Part shown: positions 21,966 through 29,550 of the stretch, in pieces
Layout: each line of letters opens with the position of its first letter
How positions within the stretch are numbered: position 1 is the first letter of the stretch
From: DASUBV01 sp035763085
GTDB lineage: Bacteria; Actinomycetota; Actinomycetes; Streptosporangiales; Streptosporangiaceae
DNA: 32,754 nucleotides
Reading direction: 5' to 3'
Assembly: GCA_035763085.1 (NCBI GenBank)
Contig: DASUBV010000289.1
Location: 1 to 32,754 of the forward strand
The notes under the pieces: model-generated
The model's database searches: none
The model's input: only the letters and a program-made list of their open reading frames with translations
Told to the model about the DNA's origin: nothing
Translations under genes and position numbers: made by a program

Positions 21966-23414
21966 ATGCCGTCCGGATCCCACGCGAAATCACCAGGAGC
22001 TGACGGGCTGCGCCGCGGCGTGCTCGGCACCCCCGACGCCATCGCCCAGTCGCTGGCCCTGCTGGCCCTGACCTTCGCCGTCACGGCCGCGCCCGCCCAG
22101 GCCGCGGTCACCGCCGGCGGCGCCGTCCCGCTGGCCTACGTCATCGCCGGGGCCGGGAGCCTGTGCCTGGCCTCGGTCATCGTCCGGTTCACCCGGCGCA
22201 TCGCGCACGCGGGCGGCCTGTACACCTACACCGTCCGCGGCCTCGGCCCGCAGATCGGCTTCCTGGCCGGCTGGATGTATGCGATCGCGTTCGCGCTCGG
22301 CGTCTCCTTCGTGCTGATCATCTCGGCCGATTTCCTGTCCGTGCTGCTGACCGCGAACACCTCCGTGCACCTGGGCTGGTTCCCGCTGTACTGCATCCTG
22401 CTCGCCGTCTTGCTGATCATCGCGCTGGCCGACGTGCGGGTCTCGATGCGGGTGCAGCTGGCCGTCGCCGTGGCGGGCGTGCTGGTCGTGCTGATCCTGG
22501 GTGTCGCCATCGCCGCCAGGGGCGGCGCGTCCGGCCTGTCCTGGCGGCCCTTCGACCCCGGCCAGGCGCCGAGCGGGCATGGCCTGGCGCTGGCCGTGAT
22601 CCTGGCCTTCACCGGGTTCATCGGCTTCGAGGCGGCCGCCGTCCTGGGCGAGGAAGCGGCCCGGCCGCGGCGGGTCATCCCGCGGGCCATCCTCGGCACC
22701 GTGATCGCGGCCACCATCTACTTCGTGTTCGCGGCCTGGACCCAGGCCGTCGGCTTCGGCGCCAGCCCGGCCGGCGCCGCGAAGTGGGCCGCAGCCGGCC
22801 CGACCGCCCTGGACACCCTGGCGACCCGGTACGTCGGGCACTGGTTCGCCACGCTCGTCGACATCGTCGTGGTGGTCGACGCCTTCGTCGCCGCCCTGGC
22901 CGGGGTGAACCTGACCGCGCGGACCCTGTTCGCGATGGGCCGCGACGGCGCCCTGCCGCGCGTCTTCGCCGCCACCACCCGCCGGTTCCGCAGCCCGTAC
23001 GCCGGGATCGCCGCCTCGGTGCTGCTCACCCTGGTGCTCGGCGCGACGCTCGGCCGGCACTACGGCGTATCCACCTACTTCGCGCTGATGGCCACGACCG
23101 GGTCGCTGGGCATCCTGCTCGTCTACGTCCTGGTCGCCCTCGCCGGCGCGGTGTACTTCTGGCGGATCCGCCACCAGCCGGGCCAGTCCTGGAACGTGCT
23201 GGCCGACGTGCTCCTACCGCTCGCCGCCGCGGCCATCTGCGGCTACACCATCTACAACTCGGTGCTGCCGCGGCCGCCGGCGCCGCTGAGCTACGCGCTG
23301 TGGATTTCGGTCGGCTGCCTGGCGGCCGGCCTGCTGGTGGTGGCCGGGCTGGCCGTGGCCCGGCCGGACCAGGTACGCCGGTTCGGGCGCGCGTTCGAAG
23401 CCGAGGGCGGCTAG
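21966..23414 (+). CDS. APC-family amino acid/amine permease
   Basis: A 482-aa membrane protein with about 12 hydrophobic segments. The family start GVLGTPDAIAQSLALLALTF, the substrate-region segment TRRIAHAGGLYTYTVRGLG, the TM6-like AFTGFIGFEAAAVLGEEA followed by RPRRVIPRAIL, and NLTARTLFAMGRDGALPRVFA are all typical of APC transporters for amino acids and amines. GGAGG lies 6 nt before the ATG at 21966, which is 17 nt after the cyclase stop. As the last gene of the operon it likely imports the compound that the three upstream enzymes process. The substrate is not identifiable from sequence alone. Confidence 0.92.
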   Translation: MPSGSHAKSPGADGLRRGVLGTPDAIAQSLALLALTFAVTAAPAQAAVTAGGAVPLAYVIAGAGSLCLASVIVRFTRRIAHAGGLYTYTVRGLGPQIGFLAGWMYAIAFALGVSFVLIISADFLSVLLTANTSVHLGWFPLYCILLAVLLIIALADVRVSMRVQLAVAVAGVLVVLILGVAIAARGGASGLSWRPFDPGQAPSGHGLALAVILAFTGFIGFEAAAVLGEEAARPRRVIPRAILGTVIAATIYFVFAAWTQAVGFGASPAGAAKWAAAGPTALDTLATRYVGHWFATLVDIVVVVDAFVAALAGVNLTARTLFAMGRDGALPRVFAATTRRFRSPYAGIAASVLLTLVLGATLGRHYGVSTYFALMATTGSLGILLVYVLVALAGAVYFWRIRHQPGQSWNVLADVLLPLAAAAICGYTIYNSVLPRPPAPLSYALWISVGCLAAGLLVVAGLAVARPDQVRRFGRAFEAEGG

Positions 23415-23431
23415 CCGGCCGGGCCGGGCCC

Positions 23432-23815
23432 TCACCACCCGGTCCGGACTGGCGCGGCCGTCACCACCGGGCCCGGCCGCAGGTCGGCGCGGACCCAGGC
23501 CGGCCGCGCGTGCACTGCCTCGTCGGCCAGCGCGATCCCCGCCGCGCCCCACAGCATGTCGCTCTTCCACTGCGAGCCGGCCGGCGAAGTCCGGTCCAAC
23601 TTCAGGCCCGGCGGCGCGGCCTCGAACACCGGCCGGTACTTCACGTAGTAGGCGCTCGGCCCGGGGTTGCCGCCCTAGCTGACGTCCAGCCGGTCCTCGG
23701 CCTGGGGCAGGAACCAGAAGTTGTAGTCGCCCTGGATCGTGTGGCTGGCGTTGCCGGCATACTGAACAATTAGGCAGCGAACAAGGCTCGGTGAGTCGTC
23801 CCCGGAGTCCTCCAC
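23432..23815 (-). pseudogene. Broken gene with an in-frame TAG
   Basis: One minus-strand frame reads continuously from a possible GTG at 23815 (VEDSGDDSPSLVRCLIVQ) through DYNFWFLPQAEDRLDVS, meets TAG at 23677-23675, and continues with GGNPGPSAYYVKYRPVFEAA to a final TGA at 23432. Amino-acid composition on both sides of the TAG is protein-like, with aromatic-rich, ordered segments, and the TAG could be a one-base change from a TAC tyrosine codon. I do not recognise the family. The N-terminal part is probably missing, because upstream the frame enters 39-bp repeats and a stop. The downstream half could still be made from a GTG at 23644 (70 aa). It converges on the permease gene. Confidence 0.5.
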
Positions 23816-23817
23816 GG

Positions 23818-23883
23818 GTCCCTGAGCCCGCCAGGAGTCCCCGGGAGCCCGCCAGGGTCGCTGAGCCCGTCACGAGTCCCCGG
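23818..23883. repeat. Imperfect tandem repeat, 39-bp period
   Basis: Two 27-bp copies at 23818-23844 and 23857-23883 (gtccctgagcccgccaggag and equivalent, continuing to tccccgg) match at 24 of 27 positions and are offset by 39 bp. Related fragments occur just upstream near 23795-23815. They lie at the 5' side of the broken gene and may mark where its beginning was lost. Confidence 0.65.
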
Positions 23884-24234
23884 CGGGCCGTCCGGCCAGC
23901 GCCGGGCTTGCCCGCCGGTGATTACAAAACGTAATTCCATAAAAGCTGAACGCGCCGCGAACCGCCGGGCGCGGCCGGGCTGCCGGACGGATGCCTAGTT
24001 GTGCATGGTGCCATCGTTACTGATGTGATGCCCGGATTTCCCGGAGCCCTTTGCCATGCCCCAGCCAGGGGAAATGCTGATTCAGGCGAGCTCCGCGCTA
24101 CTCTCAGCGACTTCTCAGGCACGCTATGCTGGCGCCCGCTTTGCGGGATGTCTCCCGCTCTATCCTGTGAGATCTCTATCTGGTGGCCGGAAACGCGTGC
24201 CCCCTGTTTGACCGGTGCTTTACACTCACCGCCC
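23884..24234. other. Less G+C-rich, structured non-coding leader
   Basis: This stretch has many more A/T runs than the rest of the window. It holds ATTAC-N5-GTAAT (23921-23935), a perfect inverted repeat that looks like an operator. It also has short hairpins (CCCC-agcca-GGGG near 24061-24073; CCCGC-ttt-GCGGG near 24135-24147) and several TANNNT hexamers. One, TACACT (24221-24226), sits 8 nt before the sulfotransferase ATG and could drive a leaderless transcript. A frame is open from a GTG at 24001 into the sulfotransferase, and another on the minus strand (24236-23922), but neither looks like protein. Confidence 0.4.
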
Positions 24235-25200
24235 ATGGAATGGGAACGGCGAGTTAACGCAATGTTGGCGCGAACGGTCGGGTACCAGTTCGCGCGTCCC
24301 CCCGGTCATCCCTCGCGCAGGATGACGGCACCGGAGGGCGGCCGCCTGCTGACGGCACCGATCTTCATCCTGTCTCCGGCCCGCGCGGGGTCCACTCTGC
24401 TGCGCATGATCCTGGGCAGTCACTCCCGCCTGTACGCGCCGCCGGAGATGCCGCTGCGTCACATGAGTGTCCGCGCGGAGACCAAGTGGATCAAGACGTC
24501 CTTGAAGGAGCTTCAGATCTCCGAGGACGAGCTGGACTTCCTGCTGTGGGACCGGGTGCTGGCAGACGTGCTGGCCCGTAGTGGCAAGCCCACGCTGGTG
24601 GCCAAGACCCCGGCCAACGTGCTCATCTACGACCGGATCGCCAAGTGCTGGCCGGACGCCCGCTTCATCTTCCTGATGCGGAACCCGGCTCACTGCGTGT
24701 CCTCGCTGAACAAGGCGTGGAGCAAGCACTGGCGGCCCGAGGACTCCGGAACCCTCGACGAGTCCATGAGCCGCGCGCTGCGGTACATGAACAAGCTCGA
24801 GGAGGCGCGGAAGGCGCTGCCCGGCAAGACGATCCGTTATGAGGACCTGACGGCCGAGCCCGAGACGATCGTGAAGCAGCTGTGCAAGTTCCTCGGCGTG
24901 CCCTTCGAGCCCGCGATGCTCGAGTACGGCGAGTTCGGCCACGGCCGCATCGGCGCGGGCCTCGGGGACACCTCGGCCAAGCTCAAGTCCGGGCGCATCC
25001 AGCCCGCCACGGCACCGCCGGAACTCGCCAAGTTCCCCGAGGAGCTGGCCAAGATGTGCGCCACCTGGGGCTACATGGTTCCCGAGCCGGGCTCGTCGGC
25101 CGCGGAGCCGGCCGAGGCCGAAGAGTCCGAGGAGTCGGCAGAGCTCGCTGCCGAAGCTGCGGAGCTGACCGCTGACCAGGCCGGCCCCGCCAGCCGCTAG
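24235..25200 (+). CDS. PAPS-dependent sulfotransferase family protein
   Basis: A 321-aa sulfotransferase that would move sulfate from PAPS to a hydroxyl or amine acceptor. The 5'-phosphosulfate loop is S47-P-A-R50-A-G-S53-T-L-L, and the 3'-phosphate motif is R149-N-P-A-H-C-V-S-S157 in FIFLMRNPAHCVSSL. IRYEDLTAEPETIVKQLCKFLGVPF is the usual C-terminal family segment. The final 45 residues are a Glu/Ala-rich acidic tail, not part of the fold. The ATG at 24235 has no ribosome binding site but a TACACT -10 directly upstream, so it may be leaderless. In-frame ATGs at 24262 and 24322 are alternatives. The acceptor is unknown. No linked biosynthetic genes are visible. Confidence 0.85.
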   Translation: MEWERRVNAMLARTVGYQFARPPGHPSRRMTAPEGGRLLTAPIFILSPARAGSTLLRMILGSHSRLYAPPEMPLRHMSVRAETKWIKTSLKELQISEDELDFLLWDRVLADVLARSGKPTLVAKTPANVLIYDRIAKCWPDARFIFLMRNPAHCVSSLNKAWSKHWRPEDSGTLDESMSRALRYMNKLEEARKALPGKTIRYEDLTAEPETIVKQLCKFLGVPFEPAMLEYGEFGHGRIGAGLGDTSAKLKSGRIQPATAPPELAKFPEELAKMCATWGYMVPEPGSSAAEPAEAEESEESAELAAEAAELTADQAGPASR

Positions 25201-25214
25201 CCGGTACCGAGCGG

Positions 25215-25250
25215 GCCCGCGGGGTCATTCGCCGCCCCGCGGGCGGGTTT
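25215..25250 (+). terminator. Terminator of the sulfotransferase gene
   Basis: GCCCGCGGGG (25215-25224) and CCCCGCGGGC (25235-25244) form a perfect 10-bp stem with a 10-nt loop, followed by GGGTTT. It begins 14 nt after the sulfotransferase stop codon. The remaining DNA to 25359 shows no gene. Confidence 0.75.
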
Positions 25251-25359
25251 GCCGCCGCTGCCTGGCGGGCGCTGCCCGGGCCGGTCATGTCCTGGCCGGC
25301 CGGGCCGCGGCCTGCGAAACCGGCTGGCCAGGATCCCGGTCCGGGAGCAGACTGGACCG

Positions 25360-25998
25360 ATGCCGTCATCATCCAGGCTGCTCGAATTCGCGCTCCTGTC
25401 GTGGGCGCTTATTGTCGTGCCCGGGCCTAATGTCCTGTTCGTCATCACCCGGTCGCTGCAGCTCGGCCGGGCCGCGGGGCTGGCCGCCGTGGTCGGCGGG
25501 GCGCTCGGCGTCTACCTGCAGATCATCGCCGTGGCCATCGGGATCGGCGCGCTGGTGGAACGGTCCATGCTCGTCTTCAACGTGATCAAGCTGGTCGGCG
25601 CCGCGTACCTGGTGTATCTCGGCGTCCAGGCGATCCGGCACCGGCGGTCCCTGGTCGCGGCGCTGGAGGTCGCCGAGACCCGCAAGTCGGTGCGCCGGAT
25701 GCTGGTCGACGGCCTGACGGTCGGCGCCACCAACCCCAAGGTCGCGGTGTTCTTCGCCGCGGTGATCTCCCAGTTCGCCGACCGCGCCGCCGGGCACGTC
25801 CCGCTGCAGCTGCTGCTGCTCGGCGCGATCTTCATCGGCATCGCGCTGATCTCGGACAGCGCCTGGGCGCTGGCCGCGGGCACCGCGCGCGGCTGGCTGG
25901 CCCGCTCGCCGCGGCGGCTGGAGCTGATCGGCGGGACCGGCGGCCTGGTCATGATCGGCATCGGCGCCAGGCTGGCGCTGACCGGGCGCAACGACTGA
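25360..25998 (+). CDS. LysE/RhtB-family amino acid exporter
   Basis: A 212-aa inner-membrane protein with about six hydrophobic segments. The first helix carries the family signature VVPGPNVLFVITRSLQLGR, followed by LAAVVGGALGVYLQI. KLVGAAYLVYLGVQAIR and the mid-protein DGLTVGATNPKVAVFFAAVISQF are typical of LysE/RhtB exporters for amino acids or homoserine lactones. The ATG at 25360 is preferred although the nearest GGGAG lies about 13 nt upstream; the frame extends to 25249 through non-hydrophobic sequence. It is a single gene after a terminator and before a convergent oxidoreductase gene. The exported compound is unknown. Confidence 0.9.
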   Translation: MPSSSRLLEFALLSWALIVVPGPNVLFVITRSLQLGRAAGLAAVVGGALGVYLQIIAVAIGIGALVERSMLVFNVIKLVGAAYLVYLGVQAIRHRRSLVAALEVAETRKSVRRMLVDGLTVGATNPKVAVFFAAVISQFADRAAGHVPLQLLLLGAIFIGIALISDSAWALAAGTARGWLARSPRRLELIGGTGGLVMIGIGARLALTGRND

Positions 25999-26038
25999 CG
26001 GGCCCGCGAGCCCCGGCAGCTCCGCAGGCCCGTTCGCG

Positions 26039-26923
26039 CTAATTCTGCAGCGGGAGCAGCTCGTGGCGGAGGTCGTCCAGGAACGGGGTCAGCGGGGTCG
26101 CCGGGCTGGCGGGCCGGACCACGAACTTGCTCAGCCCGGCCGCGATGTAAGCCTCGATCATCGCGCGCGCCTGCGCCCAGCTGCCCGCGGCCAGCGTCGC
26201 GGGATCCGCGTCCGGCCGCCTGCTGGCGATCGCGCTGGCCAGCCCGGCCGGGATGCCGTCGGTCCCGACGGCCAGGCTGATGCCGAAATGATCTTCCTCG
26301 ATCTCCCGGCCGGCGGTGCTCGCCGCAGCCTGGATCGCCAGCCGGTCCTGGCCGGCCTCGGCGGGCGTGCGGAAGCTGCCCAGCCAGCCGTCGGCCAGCC
26401 GGCCCACCCGCCGCAGCGCGCCCGGCGCGGTCCCGCCCAGCCAGATGTCGAGCGGCTTGTCCGGCCGCGGGCCGATGCTGGCGTCCTGCACCGAGTAGAA
26501 CTCGCCGGCGAAGGTGACCTGGTCCTCGGCTAGCATCCGGCGCAGCAGCACCATCGCCTCATCGAACATCGCGCCCCGGCGGCCCGGCGGGGCGGGAAAC
26601 AGCACCCGCTCGGCGGGCCGGGCCGGCTGCAGGCCGAAGACCGGCAGCACGCGGCGCGGCGCGAGCGCGGCCAGCGAGGCCAGCTGCTTGGCGACCAGGA
26701 CCGGATGGCGGCCGGGCAGCACGGCCACCCCCGTGCCGACCTTGAGGCTGGTCGTGCGGGCCAGCGCGTAGGTCATGGCGGTGAACGGCTCCAGCAGCGA
26801 GCCGTAGACCATCTCGCTGACCCACAGCGAGTCGATGCCCGCGGCCTCCAGCTCGGCCACGGCCCCGGCGAAGCTCTCCGGCCCGGTGCCCGGGCCGAGG
26901 CTGATTCCGATGCGGACCTTCAT
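26039..26923 (-). CDS. LLM-class (luciferase-like) F420-dependent oxidoreductase
   Basis: A 294-aa TIM-barrel flavin- or F420-dependent oxidoreductase. Family marks are MKVRIGISLGPGTG at the start, the AGIDSLWVSEMVYGSLLEPFTAMTYAL segment, KVGTGVAVLPGRHPVLVAKQLASL in the cofactor region, FAGEFYSVQDASIGPRPDKPLDIWLGG, and the C-terminal SKFVVRPA. The ATG at 26923 begins the recognised motif directly, so the start is secure. Actinobacterial members usually use coenzyme F420; that is inferred from the group, not proved by a residue. It is divergent from pepN with a 68-nt gap and convergent with the LysE gene. Substrate unknown. Confidence 0.9.
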   Translation of the reverse strand: MKVRIGISLGPGTGPESFAGAVAELEAAGIDSLWVSEMVYGSLLEPFTAMTYALARTTSLKVGTGVAVLPGRHPVLVAKQLASLAALAPRRVLPVFGLQPARPAERVLFPAPPGRRGAMFDEAMVLLRRMLAEDQVTFAGEFYSVQDASIGPRPDKPLDIWLGGTAPGALRRVGRLADGWLGSFRTPAEAGQDRLAIQAAASTAGREIEEDHFGISLAVGTDGIPAGLASAIASRRPDADPATLAAGSWAQARAMIEAYIAAGLSKFVVRPASPATPLTPFLDDLRHELLPLQN

Positions 26924-26943
26924 GAACCCATCGCATCACGACC

Positions 26944-26953
26944 TGGCTAGCCT
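26944..26953. promoter_or_regulatory. Overlapping divergent -10 candidates
   Basis: GGCTAGCC is a palindrome that supplies TAGCCT (26948-26953) toward pepN and TAGCCA (26949-26944) toward the oxidoreductase gene. Both are plausible -10 hexamers at 20-40 nt from their start codons. No convincing -35 is seen for either, so this is tentative. Confidence 0.25.
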
Positions 26954-26991
26954 GAGACATCGCACCCGCCGCCAAGCCCCGAGGAATCCCG

Positions 26992-29550
26992 ATGGCCCCT
27001 ACTGAGATCACCCGCGACCAGACACGCGAGCGCGCGGCCCTGCTGCAGGTGGATTCCTACGAGGTCCGGCTGGACTACACCGGCGGCGACCAGCTCTTCC
27101 GCTCCGAGTCGGTGATCCGGTTCAGCTGCCGGGAGCCGGGCGCGGCCAGCTACGCCGACCTGATCGCTGAGCAGGTCCGCGAGATCACCCTGAACGGCAC
27201 TGCCCTCGATCCGGCCACGGCCTACACCGGGGACCGGATCACGCTGCCCGGCCTGGCCGCCGACAACGAGCTGCGCGTGGTGGCCGACTGCCGCTACTCC
27301 AGCGAGGGCACCGGGATGCACCGCACCGTCGACTCCGCCGACGGCAAGGTGTACCTGTACACCAAGTTCGAGCCCGCCTACGCCCGGCGGGTGTTCGCCA
27401 ACTTCGAGCAGCCCGACCTGAAGTCCCGGTTCACCTTCCACGTCACCGTGCCCGAGAGCTGGACCGTGCTGTCCAACGAGCCGTCCCCGGTCACCGAGCC
27501 GGCCGGGCCGTCCGCTGTCACCTGGCATTTCCCGCCCACGCCTGTCATCTCGACCTACCTGACCGCCGTGGTCGCCGGCGAGTACGAGGTGGTCCGCGCC
27601 GAGCACACCACGCCGGCCGGGCAGCAGATCCCGCTCACGCTGGCCTGCCGCGCCTCGCTGGCCGCCCACCTCGACGCCGGCGACGTGCTGGCCATCACCC
27701 GGCAGGGCCTGGACTTCTACACCGGGCTGTTCCGCGGCAGCTACCCGTTCGCCCAGTACGCCCAGGCCTTCGTGCCGGACTACAGCGCCGGCGCCACCGA
27801 GAACGTCGGCTGCGTCGCGATCACCGATCAGATGCTGTTCCCCTACAAGGTCACCGACACGATGTACGAGCTGCGGGCCATGATGATCCTGCACGAGATG
27901 GCGCACATGTGGTTCGGCGACCTGGTCACCATGCGCTGGTGGGATGACCTGTGGCTGAATGAGTCGTTCGCCGAGCTGAGCGCCACGCTGAGCAGCGCCG
28001 AGTGCACCCGGTTCACCGGCGCGTGGACCACCTTCTCCGCCATCCGCAAGACCTGGGCCTACGAGCAGGACCAGCTGCCGTCCACCCACCCGGTAGCCGC
28101 GGACGTCGCCACCCTCAGCCAGGCCGTCGCCAACTTCGACGGGATCAGCTACGCCAAGGGCGCCTCGGTGCTGCAGCAGCTGTGCGCACTGGTCGGCCGG
28201 GACAACTTCTTCGCCGGGATCCGCGCCTACTTCGCCGAGCACGCCTTCGGCAACGCCACCCTGGCCGACCTGCTACACGCGCTGGAGGCCAGCTCCGGGC
28301 AGTCGCTGGCCGACTGGTCGCGGGCCTGGCTGCAGACCGCCGGGCCGAGCCTGCTGCGGGCCGTCCTCGAGACCGGCCCCGACGGCCGGATCACCTCGTT
28401 CGCCATCGCCCAGGAGGCCCTCTCCGGGCACCCGGAGCCGCGGCCGCACCACATCGCCGTCGGCCTGTATGACCGCGGCGCTGGCGGGCTGGAGCGCGTG
28501 CAGCGCGTCGAGGTCGACGTCACCGGCCCGCGGACCGAGGTGCCCGCGCTGGCCGGGCAGCCGCAGCCGGACCTGATCCTGATCAACGACGGCGACCTCG
28601 GGTACGCCGTCATCCGCTTCGACCAGCGGTCCCTGCGCACCGTGACCGAGTCAGTGTCGCAGCTCAGCGACTCGCTGGCCCGCTCCGTGTGCTGGACCGC
28701 CCTGATCGACATGGCCCGCCAGGCGGAGCTGCCGCCGGCCGAGTTCGCGCGGGTCGTGGCCAGCCAGATGGGCAGCGAGCCGGTCATCAACCTCGTGCAG
28801 GTCATGCACTACGTCGCCGACCAGATCGTGCGACTGGCCAGCCCGGAGGACGCAGCCCGGTGCACCACCGAGCTGGCCGCCGCGGCGGCCCGGCTGCTGA
28901 ACTCGGCGGTGCCCGGCAGCGATCATCAGCTGGCCTGGGCTCAGCTGCTCAGCTGGTCGGCGACCAGCCCGGACCAGCTCGACCTGCTCAGCGGGCTGCT
29001 GGAGGGCAGCGTCACCGTCGCCGGGCTGGCGGTCGACACCGACCTGCGCTGGGTGATGCTGCAGCGGCTGGCCAGCACCGGACGGGCCGGAGACGCCGAG
29101 ATCGACGCCGAGCTGGCCCGCGACCCGAGCAGCGCCGGGCAGCGGCACGCCCACGGCTGCCGGGCCGCCATCCCGGACGCCGCGCACAAGGCGGCCGCCT
29201 GGCAGCTGCTGGTGCACAGCGACGAGCTCGGCACCCACGGCACCCCTGAGGTGGCCCGCGCCTTCGCCCAGCCCGGCCATGCCGACCTGGTCGCCCCCTA
29301 CGCCGAGCGCTACTTCGAGGAACTGCCGGGCATCTGGGCGAGCCGGGGCGAGCACTTCCGGGCCCTGCTCGCCCGGGTCCTGTTCCCCGCGACGGCTGCC
29401 TCCGAGGAGCTGGTGGCGCGCGTCGGCGAGTTCCTGGCCAGCGAGCGCGACCCCGCGCTGGTGCGGCTGCTGGTCGAGCAGCGCGACGCCGTGCAGCGGG
29501 CGCTGCGGTCCCGGAGCCAGGAGGGCTCGGCGGCCCCGGTCGCCGGCTAG
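26992..29550 (+). CDS. pepN: Aminopeptidase N (M1 family) with GATEN motif
   Basis: An 852-aa M1 zinc aminopeptidase that removes N-terminal residues from peptides in the cytosol. Zinc site: H301-E302-M-A-H305 and, 18 residues on, E324 (NESFAE). The transition-state tyrosine is Y387 in GISYAKGA. The exopeptidase motif, normally GAMEN, reads G267-A-T269-E270-N271, so the methionine is replaced by threonine while the substrate-anchoring glutamate is kept. An ERAP1-like C-terminal helical domain follows (EISQMGSEPVINLVQ-type region near residues 590-850). The ATG at 26992 has GAGG 8 nt upstream. The TAG stop interlocks with the dnaE2 stop on the other strand. It could be a paralogue of a standard PepN elsewhere. 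Confidence 0.9.
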   Translation: MAPTEITRDQTRERAALLQVDSYEVRLDYTGGDQLFRSESVIRFSCREPGAASYADLIAEQVREITLNGTALDPATAYTGDRITLPGLAADNELRVVADCRYSSEGTGMHRTVDSADGKVYLYTKFEPAYARRVFANFEQPDLKSRFTFHVTVPESWTVLSNEPSPVTEPAGPSAVTWHFPPTPVISTYLTAVVAGEYEVVRAEHTTPAGQQIPLTLACRASLAAHLDAGDVLAITRQGLDFYTGLFRGSYPFAQYAQAFVPDYSAGATENVGCVAITDQMLFPYKVTDTMYELRAMMILHEMAHMWFGDLVTMRWWDDLWLNESFAELSATLSSAECTRFTGAWTTFSAIRKTWAYEQDQLPSTHPVAADVATLSQAVANFDGISYAKGASVLQQLCALVGRDNFFAGIRAYFAEHAFGNATLADLLHALEASSGQSLADWSRAWLQTAGPSLLRAVLETGPDGRITSFAIAQEALSGHPEPRPHHIAVGLYDRGAGGLERVQRVEVDVTGPRTEVPALAGQPQPDLILINDGDLGYAVIRFDQRSLRTVTESVSQLSDSLARSVCWTALIDMARQAELPPAEFARVVASQMGSEPVINLVQVMHYVADQIVRLASPEDAARCTTELAAAAARLLNSAVPGSDHQLAWAQLLSWSATSPDQLDLLSGLLEGSVTVAGLAVDTDLRWVMLQRLASTGRAGDAEIDAELARDPSSAGQRHAHGCRAAIPDAAHKAAAWQLLVHSDELGTHGTPEVARAFAQPGHADLVAPYAERYFEELPGIWASRGEHFRALLARVLFPATAASEELVARVGEFLASERDPALVRLLVEQRDAVQRALRSRSQEGSAAPVAG

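Noticed and set aside
24001..24234. Upstream extension of the sulfotransferase from a GTG at 24001
   Set aside because: The 78 extra residues are not sulfotransferase-like, and the DNA has promoter- and hairpin-like features instead.
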